From the NCBI GenBank assembly GCA_029263415.1, contig JAJCXN010000012.1, forward strand, positions 92,737 through 156,736: DNA of 64,000 bases, in the 5' to 3' direction. This DNA comes from Acidobacteriota bacterium. GTDB taxonomy: Bacteria > Acidobacteriota > Thermoanaerobaculia > Multivoradales > Multivoraceae. The position numbers and the translations under genes are program-made. The notes under the pieces were generated by a model that made no database searches, was not told the origin of the DNA, and saw only the letters and a list, made by a program, of their open reading frames with translations. This document shows, piece by piece, positions 35,446 to 45,069 of the stretch (positions are counted from its first letter, which is position 1; each line of letters begins with the position of its first letter).

Positions 35446-36767
35446 TTCGTCGCTCCGTCTGCACGTGCGCTGTTCTTGCGTTAGTTGCGCTGGTCGGCCG
35501 ATCTCAGGGTGTACTAGCGATCACAGACGTCTCCGTTCTAGCTCCCGAAGCAGATCAGATGCGCGCGGGCCAGACCGTGCTTGTGCGAGGAGACCGGATC
35601 GTCGAAGTGGGCTCGTCTGAGGAGGTCGACGTACCCGGGAAGGCGACGGTGATCGATGGGCAAGGCCGCTATCTGATTCCAGGCCTGACCGATCTTCACG
35701 TGCACATCAGCCGCTCGTCCAGCGACGTCGCAAAGCTCTTCGATCTCTTCTTGGACCATGGCGTCACCACCATTCTCAACCTCGATGGGAGCAGGCGCGT
35801 TCTTGCCATGCGGGACCAGGTTGCTGGAGGTGAGCTGGTCGGTCCGGCCATCTTCTCCTCCGGCCCGATCTTGCGTGGAAGTGAGCAGATGACGCGGGAA
35901 GACGGAGTCAAGTTCGCGACCCAACACGCGGACCTCGGCTACGACATGATCAAGGTGTACAACGGGGTAACCAGCGAAGGTTACGCTGGCATTCTCGAAG
36001 TTGCCAACAATCGTGGGCTGCCTGTGATCGGTCATGCCGTCCGCTCGATAGGCCTACTAAAGGGCCTCGAGAGCGGTCAGCACATCGCGCATATGGAAGA
36101 AGTGGTCTACGGCTACTTCACCTGGCGCGGTCGCGAGCGCGAAGCTCTTCCTGAAGATCCAACGGAGCGGCGGTCGGTGTTGCTGAATGTTGCTGAGATC
36201 GATGATCTCGCGCGGCGGGTCGCCGAGTCGGGCGTCTCGGTGATCCCCAACTTGGTTGTATACAAACAGATCGCCGGTCAGCTGCTGGATCCCGAGACCT
36301 TCTTGTCACGCCCGGAAGCCGAACGGATGCCGGAGTCGATGGTGCGGAGCTGGCAAGCGGACCGCAACGGCTACTTCAAACGAAGTAACCCGGAGTCGTT
36401 CTTAGAAAGCTTGCAGCAGACATATCCCTTCCTCGAAAAGCTAACTAAGGCCTTCAGCGATGCGGGAGTCCCGATGCTGGCCGGGACCGACGTGGGCGTT
36501 CCAATGGTAATAGCCGGTGTCTCTCTCCACGAAGAGCTTGAACTACTCGTGGTGGCAGGGCTCTCTCCTGCCGCTGCCCTGGCGACTGCAACAATCGCGG
36601 CTGCGGAGTTTCTGAAGCGCGATGACGCTGGTCAGGTAAGGCCTGGTTTTCGGGCTGATCTGATTCTCTTGCGAGCCAACCCACTGGAAGACATTCGCAA
36701 TACGCGAACCATAGATGCCGTGCTTCTGGCCGGTCGAGAACTGGGCAGTGAGGCTGCAGGAAGCTAG
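35442..36767 (+). CDS. Secreted metal-dependent amidohydrolase
   Basis: 441 residues with an N-terminal signal peptide (AVLALVALVGRSQGVLA). Amidohydrolase-superfamily landmarks occur in order: GLTDLHVHIS (His86, His88), DMIKVYNG (bridging Lys), VIGHAV and HIAHMEE (metal His), and LAGTDVG (catalytic Asp). The last blade FLKRDDAGQVRPGFRADLIL is typical of imidazolonepropionase/prolidase-like periplasmic amidohydrolases. The substrate is likely a cyclic amide or a peptide, but it cannot be specified. It is the fourth gene of the PadR operon through ATGA overlap. Confidence 0.9.
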   Translation: MIRRSVCTCAVLALVALVGRSQGVLAITDVSVLAPEADQMRAGQTVLVRGDRIVEVGSSEEVDVPGKATVIDGQGRYLIPGLTDLHVHISRSSSDVAKLFDLFLDHGVTTILNLDGSRRVLAMRDQVAGGELVGPAIFSSGPILRGSEQMTREDGVKFATQHADLGYDMIKVYNGVTSEGYAGILEVANNRGLPVIGHAVRSIGLLKGLESGQHIAHMEEVVYGYFTWRGREREALPEDPTERRSVLLNVAEIDDLARRVAESGVSVIPNLVVYKQIAGQLLDPETFLSRPEAERMPESMVRSWQADRNGYFKRSNPESFLESLQQTYPFLEKLTKAFSDAGVPMLAGTDVGVPMVIAGVSLHEELELLVVAGLSPAAALATATIAAAEFLKRDDAGQVRPGFRADLILLRANPLEDIRNTRTIDAVLLAGRELGSEAAGS

Positions 36768-36781
36768 GCCGCCAGGTCCAA

Positions 36782-36797
36782 GGGGCTTAGGCGCCCC
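36782..36797 (+). terminator. Hairpin after the PadR-amidohydrolase operon
   Basis: GGGGC and GCCCC arms with a 6-base loop, 15 bases after the amidohydrolase stop. No T-tract, so only a candidate. Confidence 0.35.
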
Positions 36798-37027
36798 ATG
36801 GTCCACGGCGTCCTAGTCGCAAGCTTTCTTGGCCTTCGCAAATGCGCGTAGCTCGGAGGCGACGTGTTACCCTGACAAGAGATCGTGCAAGGCCGGAACG
36901 GGCTGAGACATCTACAGGAGTTCTTCGAAGCTATCGATGACCGCCTCGCGGAGGGCGCGACCGCAGCCCTCACTTCATTCCTAGGCAGGTCTCGATAGGG
37001 CCCGCAGCCTTTGGAACAATCCGCGTG

Positions 37028-38152
37028 CTACTGCTCGTTCCAGGCTGCTGCTACAGCGTCAGCGACCGTGTTGTCGAAGAAGCGGCGGGCGATATCGTCG
37101 GTCGCGAGTTTCTTGCGCCATTGCGGGAAGGTCAGCGATTGGCGGGCGTCTTCAAGCGAGACGCCCGAACTCTTAGCTTCATCAACCGCAGCGATCAGTT
37201 GGGCGAGGTAGTCCCTGATTACCCGCAGGTGTTCCTTGCCGAAGGGGTCACCATGGCCTGGCACGAAGGTGTCGACGTCGAGCCGTTCGATCACATCAAG
37301 TGCCTGGACCCAGGACCGAGGAGACCCATGCCCGATGAAAGGTAGTTCGTCGAGCAGGTCGCCGGTAAACGCGATCCGCAGCTCCCGGAGCACCAGCACT
37401 GTGTCGCCGCTGGTGTGCGCCCGGAAGTGATGCAGCTCCGCTGTGTGCTTGCCCAAGTCGATCTGCAAGGCATGATCAAAGGACACAGTCGGCGCGAGAA
37501 ACTCGACTGCTCGGTTGGTGTCTAGCCATTCCTCGCCCTGGCTGATCGCTGTGGCCTGGGCCTCGATTTGCTCGGCAGTCAGGTCCTGGCCGGAGAGGCC
37601 CTTGCCGTTCGCTAGAGCGGATCTTGCCGCGGGGATCTGCTCAGTAAGGCGCGCGACGCGCTCGTGGTGAGCGGTCGCTGCACGGTTGGGTACCTCGCCG
37701 CGCAGCGAGTGATGACCGACGATCTCGACATCCGGAAACGCGGCTTGCAACTGCTGATTGCCCTGATTGTGGTCCGAGTGCCAATGGGTGTTGAGCACCC
37801 AACGGATGGATTGTCCCTCCGCTTTCGCCTTCGCCACCCAATGCTTGATCACCTCCGGGTCCGTTGGTGCGTCGACGATGAGCACGCCGCGCTCGCTCGA
37901 GACATAGGCGGAGTTTCCGTCATCGAAGCGAACTTGATGCGGCCGGAGCGCGAGCGTCACACCGGGCGCTTGATCGACTATGCGGACCGCAGGCTCGCTG
38001 TTGGTGGGGTCGCCTGGACTCTGTGCCAACAGGACCGTGCTTGCAGTTGTAATGGCAAGCCATGCGAGGCATAGCGCGAGGGGTCGTCGCTTGAGTTTGC
38101 TGGCAGTGGCAGTGGCAGTGGCAGTGGCAGTGGCGGGAAATGACATTCTCAT
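37028..38152 (-). CDS. Secreted metallo-beta-lactamase-fold hydrolase
   Basis: 374 residues. The N-terminus is a signal segment preceded by an Ala-Thr dipeptide run encoded by a hexanucleotide repeat. The catalytic motif THWHSDHNQGN (H-x-H-x-D-H) identifies the MBL fold. GHHSL, a later HTSGDTVLVL segment, FTGDLLDELPFIGHGS and VPGHGDPFG supply the remaining metal ligands. This Ser-Asp variant resembles periplasmic SoxH/quinoprotein-relay-type MBL hydrolases rather than true beta-lactamases. The start at the ATG at 38152 has no strong ribosome site; the next Met is two codons on. Substrate unknown. Confidence 0.9.
   Translation of the reverse strand: MRMSFPATATATATATASKLKRRPLALCLAWLAITTASTVLLAQSPGDPTNSEPAVRIVDQAPGVTLALRPHQVRFDDGNSAYVSSERGVLIVDAPTDPEVIKHWVAKAKAEGQSIRWVLNTHWHSDHNQGNQQLQAAFPDVEIVGHHSLRGEVPNRAATAHHERVARLTEQIPAARSALANGKGLSGQDLTAEQIEAQATAISQGEEWLDTNRAVEFLAPTVSFDHALQIDLGKHTAELHHFRAHTSGDTVLVLRELRIAFTGDLLDELPFIGHGSPRSWVQALDVIERLDVDTFVPGHGDPFGKEHLRVIRDYLAQLIAAVDEAKSSGVSLEDARQSLTFPQWRKKLATDDIARRFFDNTVADAVAAAWNEQ
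38101..38140. repeat. TGGCAG hexanucleotide repeat in an MBL gene
   Basis: Six full copies plus four bases of a seventh. On the minus strand it encodes an alternating Ala-Thr run right before the signal-peptide hydrophobic core, so length change would alter the export signal without frameshift. Confidence 0.95.
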
Positions 38153-38379
38153 GATTCTGCAATCTTAGTCCGATAACCCACCGCCTCTCCACGTGCTTCC
38201 TTGAGGAAGCCGGTGGCACATGACCCTTCGCCAAAGAGCATGCCGGGCCGTCGATAGACTGTGCACCCAAGCAGTCGACCAACCTATGACTTCGATCTTC
38301 TTGGCGTCGCTCTACAAGCGGGGGAAGACCAAAGAAGTGGTGCGCCTCGGCCTCGATTCCTCGAAGCCGGATGAACTCG

Positions 38380-39576
38380 CTATTGCGTTTTGAGTTGCAG
38401 TAGTTCGCCTGGTACCGGCATGGTCCAACTGGTGGCAGATGGACCGCAGGAAGGAGCCGTCCATTCGAGCTGCGGGCGGTCCAGCACGTCCACCGCCGCG
38501 CCGACTCGCTCCAAGAAATCATTAGCTTTCCCGTTGGTGAGCAACGGTGCGAAACGAATCGGTTTGTGCGGCGGACGGAAGAAGTCCCGGTAGTGGGATA
38601 CCAGGACATGCCGAGGCTCAAGATCTGAGATGAGTTCTTCCGGAAACCCCTTGGCCAAGTGGTGGGAGGCGATACACAGAACAGCGAGATCAAAGGGGTG
38701 GTCTGCGAGCTGCGGATACTGTTCGGTTGGCGAGAGCCCCAAGCCCTCTGTCGCCGCATCTTGCAGGTACACCCTGGCAACGACCTCATCGTTGTCGGGG
38801 GAGAGAAAATCCAAAACGAACGCCAGCGGCGTGCCCGCCTTCATGGAGCGCAAAGGAAGAGATCGCAGCTCCTTGGTCGCCGGAGTTCGTTGTGAACCTG
38901 GAGCCCATCGAAACAACGGGCCCTGCTTGGCGTGAGGAGAAGGCAGCGCCATGAGTCGAACTGGCAGCGGGTTGCCTTCCGCGTCACGCAGTCGGATCCA
39001 AGCACCAAGCTGATCGTTGAGGGCTTGAGTGCGAGCAGCAAGTTCGCCTTCGGCAGCCAGCAGGTTGATCCCGGTGCGGTTCGCGTAGACCACGGCCTTG
39101 GGATGTAGACGGGCGACCTGCGGGACATCGAAGAGGTGATCGTGGTGCGCATGTCCCAGCAGGATCGCGACCGCTCTTCCGTTTGGAACTCCTTGCATAC
39201 CTCGATCAATGGCTTCGTTGTCGATCCGGCCTTTGCCGGTGGCCACCCTCAACAGGTTTTGGTGAGAGAAGAAGGGCGCAGAGAGAACGCCCACGCCTTG
39301 CCACTCGAAGTAGACACCTGAGACACCGAGATAGCGAACCAGTAGGTCGGAGTCGGCGGGCGTGGCGGAGGCGTTTGCATCGCCCGTGGCCTGCGCATTG
39401 GGCGGCTCGCAGTCGAACGAGCGGAAGTCGAAGTCGGCGCTGCGTCCATCCATAACGTCCCTGCGAATGGTGTGGCCGCAACCCCAGCTCAGCCCCAGGG
39501 CGCAGATCGCAAGGATGACGATGAAGGCAGCGAGCACCTGTGCGTTGCGCTTTGCGCGTTGCGGGCTACGGGTCAT
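38380..39576 (-). CDS. Membrane-anchored metallo-beta-lactamase-fold protein
   Basis: 398 residues from the ATG at 39576 (MTRSPQRAK); a longer frame to 39738 would run into the divergent lipoprotein gene. An N-terminal hydrophobic helix (VLAAFIVILAICALGLSWGC) may be a signal anchor or lipoprotein signal. The motif ILLGHAHHDHLFDVP (H-x-H-x-D-H) marks the MBL fold. Later HLAKGF, LVSHYRDFF and a C-terminal domain complete it. It resembles UlaG/RomA-like or N-acyl-phosphatidylethanolamine phospholipase D-like MBL members. The exact activity is not assignable. Confidence 0.82.
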   Translation of the reverse strand: MTRSPQRAKRNAQVLAAFIVILAICALGLSWGCGHTIRRDVMDGRSADFDFRSFDCEPPNAQATGDANASATPADSDLLVRYLGVSGVYFEWQGVGVLSAPFFSHQNLLRVATGKGRIDNEAIDRGMQGVPNGRAVAILLGHAHHDHLFDVPQVARLHPKAVVYANRTGINLLAAEGELAARTQALNDQLGAWIRLRDAEGNPLPVRLMALPSPHAKQGPLFRWAPGSQRTPATKELRSLPLRSMKAGTPLAFVLDFLSPDNDEVVARVYLQDAATEGLGLSPTEQYPQLADHPFDLAVLCIASHHLAKGFPEELISDLEPRHVLVSHYRDFFRPPHKPIRFAPLLTNGKANDFLERVGAAVDVLDRPQLEWTAPSCGPSATSWTMPVPGELLQLKTQ

Positions 39577-39655
39577 CGCAACAGAGTAGCAGGGCCCCTG
39601 GCGCCACTGAATCTGTGCCTGCAGTCCGGCCGTTGGCGTTGATAACCTGTGCCGC

Positions 39656-40375
39656 ATGAAAGATCTAATCCTCATCAGCACTCTCACCGCGTTGCTCCTA
39701 GCCTGCGGCGAGCAGCGCACCACGTCTGGATCGGCCACCGCTGACCATCAGTCACCCGCCACGTCCAGCGTCGTCTTCGACGAGAGCTTGTCTTCAGATC
39801 CCTGTGCGCTCCTGACTCCGGAAATGGTTGCGAGCGTCGCTGGCGTTTCTGTAGGAGAGGTCGAACAACTGACAATGTCTTCGATGTGCATCTACTCTTG
39901 GGAGGGTGGCAAAGCAAACATCGCCTTCGTCCGCGTGTTTGACGATGCCGAAAAGGCAGGTGTCCGTTTTGCGAACGCGCACAAGAACATGAGCGGTGCT
40001 GAGGTCAAGGAGGCGATGCAGCAGATTGGCGAGCAGGCCAAGAGGAACCTGGATCAGAAAGCAGAGGCTGGCGAAGAAGTGCCCGACAAGAACCAGGTCG
40101 ACACTGTGGTTGGCGGCATGGGCAGCAGCATGGGTGGCGGGATCCAGTTTGAGGTGGTGGAAGGGCTCGGCGACCAAGCCGCTTTTGATGTCACCCGCCA
40201 CGAGACCAAGATTGGGGACCAGGTCTTGGTTTCTCACGCCAACAAGCTCGATGTGCTGATCGGGAACCTCAGTTTTACAGTGTCCTATTCGCTGGACCGA
40301 GGCCCGGAGGGGTCTTCGATTAGCAAGGACGAGAATGTCGCTTTGGCGCGCGCCGTCCTCGCTGGTCTGAAGTAG
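39656..40375 (+). CDS. Lipoprotein with DUF3558-like domain
   Basis: 239 residues with lipobox LLLAC (Cys17) after a short signal. After a Ser/Thr-rich linker the mature domain starts DPCALLTPEMVASVAGVSVG, with a second Cys in MCIYSWEGGKANIAF. This D-P-C-x-L-L-T pattern with a Cys pair recalls DUF3558-type substrate-binding-like lipoproteins. A helical middle region with charged residues and a Gly-rich stretch follows (GGMGSSMGGGIQFEVVEGLG). Divergent from the MBL gene. Function unknown. Confidence 0.75.
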   Translation: MKDLILISTLTALLLACGEQRTTSGSATADHQSPATSSVVFDESLSSDPCALLTPEMVASVAGVSVGEVEQLTMSSMCIYSWEGGKANIAFVRVFDDAEKAGVRFANAHKNMSGAEVKEAMQQIGEQAKRNLDQKAEAGEEVPDKNQVDTVVGGMGSSMGGGIQFEVVEGLGDQAAFDVTRHETKIGDQVLVSHANKLDVLIGNLSFTVSYSLDRGPEGSSISKDENVALARAVLAGLK

Positions 40376-40437
40376 TAGGGCTTAGCGGCCGAATCGCCCC
40401 TTGCGCCTCTTTGCCAGCTGCTAGGGCCTTTAACTGA

Positions 40438-43398
40438 ATGAGCTACCGAAAGGGACCGAAGCTAAGTATGAGATGCGCAAGAATCGTCCGCCGCCCCCTC
40501 GCCATTCTGGCGCTCGTTGCGGGCTTCTTGGGTGCCTGGCGCGGCGAAGCTCAGCAGAGTGTGGCGCTCGAGATTTCGGGCCCCACGGGTCTCTCCGAAC
40601 ACTACGCGGGTCGCTACGTGGTGCTACCGTTCGAGCGGCCCGTAGTCAGCAGCAGCGATGGTTACTCGCCCACGGTTGCGGCGACTGAAGGAGGCGTTCT
40701 TCCCAGTGAGTGGACGCGGCCGGTGAAGTTCACTTGGGATTTTGGCGACGGATCTGCCCCCGTTGTGGTCAACGAGCGAGTCTCCGTGTCCCACCTGTAC
40801 GAAGAACAGGGTTCGTACACACTGCGGGTGACCGCCGCTTCCAACGGCGCCGTGTTCGGCGGTGGCAGTCGTCAAGTGGAGGTGCGAAATCGCCCGCCAA
40901 GGTTCATCCGCATTGCGGCTACACCTTCACCCAGCGAGAACGCCGTGATGCACTTCTCGGCCTGGGCTCAGGACACTCCCAAGGACACCGTTACCTATCA
41001 CTGGGATTTTGGCGATGGCGAACAGAGCGAGGGAGAGGAATGGCAGGTGCGCCATCAATACCTCGTCGGCGGCGAGTACGAAGTCGTGCTAACAGCAAGA
41101 GACGAAGACGGGGGCGAAAGGGAAAAGACCAAGACGATCCTGGTTGCCGATGCCTCTTTCGATGGCACCACCCAGAGTGCCCCCGACGAAGGTGGCCTCG
41201 CGCAAACTGTGGCAACGCAGTTTCAGGCGACGGTGTCGGGTGGGTTCTCCACTTCGCTTGACGCCGATATCCGCTCGCTCGCTGGCGTCCACCTGCAAGC
41301 GATCCGTCCGGGAGTTTGCCGGTTCATGTTCACGGCGTGGGACCCAAGAGCTCTGGGCTTTGGGCTGTTCGTACTGGACTTGAAGAACCTCACGACGGAT
41401 GGGGTGAAGTACACCTTCAGCAACCCCTCGATGGTCTGGGAGTTCTATGAGAAGAACGAGTACTACTCAGTCAAAGAGCGCACCATGTTTCCAGCCGGAA
41501 TCAGGGGGATTGGCGGGTTGGTGTCGAGTCTCACCGGTGGTTCGGACACGCTTGGCAGTGAGGTTGAGAGACGCGTGCCAATTTCTAGTGCGCCGCGCAC
41601 CCCTCGCGACCTCGGGCCGCCGGCGGCGACATCGCCGTTCGGATTCGACGAAACAGCGACGTTTGCATGGGGAGGTGGCAGCTTCGAGATGACGTTCGTA
41701 CCAGGGCTCTACGCACGCGGCTCGATTGCCGGCACACTCACCACCGGAGACGAGGACGGTCCCACCGGCGGCCGGCCGATCTCGATGAATGGCGACTTCA
41801 GCATCGACCTGGCGGCGGCTCGCAGCGACGGCTTCTTGAACTATGAGGGCTGTGCCGGAGAGCCGCTCGAAATTGAGCAGCGCTACCCGGAAGATGGGGT
41901 TGAGCACTTCTCACTTCGTCAGCCCGCAATTCGAGTGCGCTTTAGTCAGGATATTGATCCCGGCACGGTCACCGACTCCACCTTTGAACTCGGCTTTCCC
42001 AACAACGGTGGAAGCCTGACCAAGGTCGAGGGGCGGCTGCTCAGAGACGACGAAACGGTTTGGTTCGTGCCCATGGTCCCCTTGCGGGGCGGCGTGCGCT
42101 ACACAATGCGCGTAAAGACCGGCGACGAAGGGGTCCGCTCTAGAAGTGGCTCAGTGCTTGAAGACGCCGAAGGTGGAGCAGGCTCTGAGGCGGGCTGGGA
42201 AAGCTGGAAGTTCACCACCAAGGTGGACTTCATCCCGGAGGGAGATGGCGGCAAGCTACTCGCGTGCCACAGCTACCAAACCGCGCGCGACGTGCCGCTC
42301 ATCGTTGGCAAGCCGGCCATCGCCCGTGTCTATGCCAACTGGCAGAAGTACGACGACGTGCATCCAGACGCCCAGGTGAAGGATTTCAATGCCAAGGTGG
42401 TGTTGCGCCATAGCGATGAAAGCGAAATGGCAACCACGCACCATCGGTTCGTGCGTCCCGATCTATGGGAGGCGCGAGGCATCAACCAAGCGTCTGCTGA
42501 ACACACCGCGCAGGTGACTGGCTTTGAGCCCTATGCCGGGATGCCGGCCGCGAGCTCTGTCAATCTGCAAGTGCGGACCATACCCGGTGACGACGAACTG
42601 AAAACCATCTACACATCCCTTTGCCCTACTGTGGTGTGGGACAAACAGCCGAGGCTGGTGGTAGACACGTTCTTCTTGAAGATCGGTGACATCGGTACCG
42701 ATCCTGAGTTGCTACAGACCACCCAGACGGTGGTGCGCGATCTGGTCAGTTCCGCGCGGACCTACGCTTGGCAGGTGTTCCCGGTGCAAGAGATCGATCT
42801 CAACGTGCCGCGGTTTGTTGACCCTCCAGACATTCCCTCATGGTTGCTGACCTGCGGTGCAGCCTGTTGGCTCGAGGGCGCTGGGGCGGACGACAGCTTG
42901 AAGCGCTGGATCTGGGAAGGACTGGGCGATTGGATCAGGGCCCAGAGCAACGCCGATATCATTGCCGTTCTTGGTCCGCACGAGGTCTTCGGCGGTGGGG
43001 GCACCACCACGGCCGAACTCGACACCGGCCAAGGCGTGTTCGCTTCTTCAGTCGGTTTGGTTGGAGATAACTTCGATCGGTACGTGAGCGCCTATGTGCA
43101 CGAGATGGGGCACGTACTGGGCATCGAGCACATTCCTGAGGTCGACTACAACGAACGTGCGCGACTGATCGCAGAACGCAGCGGTTCAGCGCCTCTCGAG
43201 TTCAAGGGCATCGAAGGCTTCCGTATGAGAAGGGATGGTTCAGTTGCTTGGAACAAGTCCTCGACAGAAGGCAACGAAGAAGGCGCATGGCTCACCCCGC
43301 TGATGTATCCCGGCACAATCCACACCGGCAGGGCGTTTATCGCCAACCATCAGTATCGAAGAGTGCAGGAGTTCCTGGCGCGGCTAGGCAGCCCGTGA
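40438..43398 (+). CDS. Secreted PKD-domain metzincin-like zinc metallopeptidase
   Basis: 986 residues with a signal peptide (ILALVAGFLGAWRGEAQ). Initiation at 40438 or at the Met at 40468 are both possible. Two PKD modules are marked by FTWDFGDGSAPVV and YHWDFGDGEQSEG. A middle region contains an Ig-like module (IRVRFSQDIDPGTVTDSTF, as in SbsA/Big_5). The C-terminal ~250 residues carry HEMGHVLGIEH (His888, Glu889, His892, His898), the zinc motif H-E-x-x-H-x-x-G-x-x-H of metzincins. A plausible Met-turn, LTPLMYPG, follows about 60 residues later. It is probably an extracellular protease; its substrates are unknown. Confidence 0.88.
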   Translation: MSYRKGPKLSMRCARIVRRPLAILALVAGFLGAWRGEAQQSVALEISGPTGLSEHYAGRYVVLPFERPVVSSSDGYSPTVAATEGGVLPSEWTRPVKFTWDFGDGSAPVVVNERVSVSHLYEEQGSYTLRVTAASNGAVFGGGSRQVEVRNRPPRFIRIAATPSPSENAVMHFSAWAQDTPKDTVTYHWDFGDGEQSEGEEWQVRHQYLVGGEYEVVLTARDEDGGEREKTKTILVADASFDGTTQSAPDEGGLAQTVATQFQATVSGGFSTSLDADIRSLAGVHLQAIRPGVCRFMFTAWDPRALGFGLFVLDLKNLTTDGVKYTFSNPSMVWEFYEKNEYYSVKERTMFPAGIRGIGGLVSSLTGGSDTLGSEVERRVPISSAPRTPRDLGPPAATSPFGFDETATFAWGGGSFEMTFVPGLYARGSIAGTLTTGDEDGPTGGRPISMNGDFSIDLAAARSDGFLNYEGCAGEPLEIEQRYPEDGVEHFSLRQPAIRVRFSQDIDPGTVTDSTFELGFPNNGGSLTKVEGRLLRDDETVWFVPMVPLRGGVRYTMRVKTGDEGVRSRSGSVLEDAEGGAGSEAGWESWKFTTKVDFIPEGDGGKLLACHSYQTARDVPLIVGKPAIARVYANWQKYDDVHPDAQVKDFNAKVVLRHSDESEMATTHHRFVRPDLWEARGINQASAEHTAQVTGFEPYAGMPAASSVNLQVRTIPGDDELKTIYTSLCPTVVWDKQPRLVVDTFFLKIGDIGTDPELLQTTQTVVRDLVSSARTYAWQVFPVQEIDLNVPRFVDPPDIPSWLLTCGAACWLEGAGADDSLKRWIWEGLGDWIRAQSNADIIAVLGPHEVFGGGGTTTAELDTGQGVFASSVGLVGDNFDRYVSAYVHEMGHVLGIEHIPEVDYNERARLIAERSGSAPLEFKGIEGFRMRRDGSVAWNKSSTEGNEEGAWLTPLMYPGTIHTGRAFIANHQYRRVQEFLARLGSP

Positions 43399-43642
43399 GG
43401 GTTTGGTCGCGGGGCCGTGCGTCGTTGAGGGCGCGTTGAGCCCAAACCCTCTGTTCGTTCGTGCTTTCTTTCTGGCTGCCTTGGATAGGCGTTGCCAGTG
43501 GACCATTGAACCTGGACGAGTGCTTCCCCGGGTCCCGCTCAAACCGTTTCTCTCGCCGCCGCGAACATCAGCGCAGCCTTCGGCCGCATCACGGCCTCAC
43601 GACTAGAGTGCTGCTGAACCATGAGTTCGCTCCGGCGACGAT

Positions 43643-44881
43643 CTAGTGGGGATGCGGGTGCTCGAGGTAGTGCTGGCGGAGAAGATCTTTGCCGTAGTCG
43701 TTGCCATTGGGCGTGCGTACCACGGCGTGGATATGTTGGCGGCTCGGCTCGTTGGCCATGAGGTGCCGGAGGTTCGCCGGGCGTTGATGGTCGAACTCAA
43801 TCAGAACAACCGGGCTGTGGATTCGGTAGTAGAAGACCGCATCGTCATCGGTCGCGCCGATCCACGCGAAGTAGGTGCGATCCAGATGGCGCTCGATCTC
43901 CGCCATGCGCACCGCAGCGTGCGGCGCAGCCTGATTGTCCACATAGAGCTTGATCAAGGACAACAGTTGCTTGCGCTGAGCAGGCCGCAGGCTAGAGCCA
44001 GCAAGGCCTGCGTAGTCGAGCACCAGGTTGTCTTTGAGTGCCTCGCCGAGGTTGTTGTTGCCGTCTTTGGCAACCTCGAGAATGGCACCCTGCTGCTGGT
44101 CGCTAGTTAGCGCCTGCACAAAGGCAAGGCCCGCCGACTGCTCGGCATCAAGAATCGTGGTCCCGGCGAATTTTCCTGACTCCGCCGTCACTGGTTCTGA
44201 ACCAACGAATACCGGGGACATCACCACTTGGTCGCCGAGGACAAAGTAGTTGATGATCAGGTGATGCCCATCCAGCTGCCAACCCCAAGGTTCAGTGGCC
44301 GATGGAGCACCCATCACTGTGACGTGGTAGAGCCATTCTCCGTACTCTTCGAAGTTGTCGCCAGCAAGCTCTCCTAAGGTGTGGTTGAGGCGCATGATGT
44401 CGCGGCTCAAGCTCAGCCCTTTCGCCGACAAGCCCGAACCCAGCAACGAGAACGCCGCCGTTCGCTGTTCTTCCGTCATCTCGAGGAAGCTCACACCCTG
44501 TCGCAAATAGAAATGCTGGTTCATCCACTTACGCCATTCATCGTCATCGACGTCGTAGACGGTCTTCTCTCGCTGCTCGGGGGAGAGCGCCTCCAAGAAG
44601 GCGTTTGCTGCCCGCCGAACAGGCTCGGTGCTAACACCGGTCGAACGGATGCTGAATAGATCAGGCTCGATGCTCCCGTCCATCGTCACGCCAACGAACG
44701 GGTTGGCTGCGATCTCGCGGTCGGTGCGATCCGACATGAACTTGAACCGCTCTTGGGTTCCCTGTTGGTTGCGTTGAGACGAGGGTCTTGATTGGGCGAC
44801 CGCGATGACCACCGTAACCAAGAGAAGGGCGACCGTGAGCATCAGTGTTCGGTACTTACTCGGGATCATGGTGAAGGGCAT
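43643..44881 (-). CDS. DUF3500 family exported protein
   Basis: 412 residues with a signal segment ([19 protein letters not shown]). DUF3500 hallmarks are present: [47 protein letters not shown] and TYFAWIG then [14 protein letters not shown]. The C-terminus holds several His residues (HIHAVVRTP and EHPHPH), consistent with metal binding. Start may be the ATG at 44881 or at 44869. DUF3500 proteins have no established biochemistry. It is a single gene on the minus strand. Confidence 0.92.
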   Translation of the reverse strand: MPFTMIPSKYRTLMLTVALLLVTVVIAVAQSRPSSQRNQQGTQERFKFMSDRTDREIAANPFVGVTMDGSIEPDLFSIRSTGVSTEPVRRAANAFLEALSPEQREKTVYDVDDDEWRKWMNQHFYLRQGVSFLEMTEEQRTAAFSLLGSGLSAKGLSLSRDIMRLNHTLGELAGDNFEEYGEWLYHVTVMGAPSATEPWGWQLDGHHLIINYFVLGDQVVMSPVFVGSEPVTAESGKFAGTTILDAEQSAGLAFVQALTSDQQQGAILEVAKDGNNNLGEALKDNLVLDYAGLAGSSLRPAQRKQLLSLIKLYVDNQAAPHAAVRMAEIERHLDRTYFAWIGATDDDAVFYYRIHSPVVLIEFDHQRPANLRHLMANEPSRQHIHAVVRTPNGNDYGKDLLRQHYLEHPHPH

Positions 44882-45069
44882 ACTCGCTTTTCGTTGTTAC
44901 AGAGTGTTGGTACTGGATTGTGATTGGCAATAAGTGCCGCTTGGGTTGGGGCACTGGCCAGTGGTTAGTAGTCTAGCCGTAGCCCCTGCCGGGAGATGAT
45001 TCGGATCCTTCTCGATTGGTGTCCGAAAGCGGCGAGCAGACAGAGTACGCCGAGCGTAGATTGGCAAGC

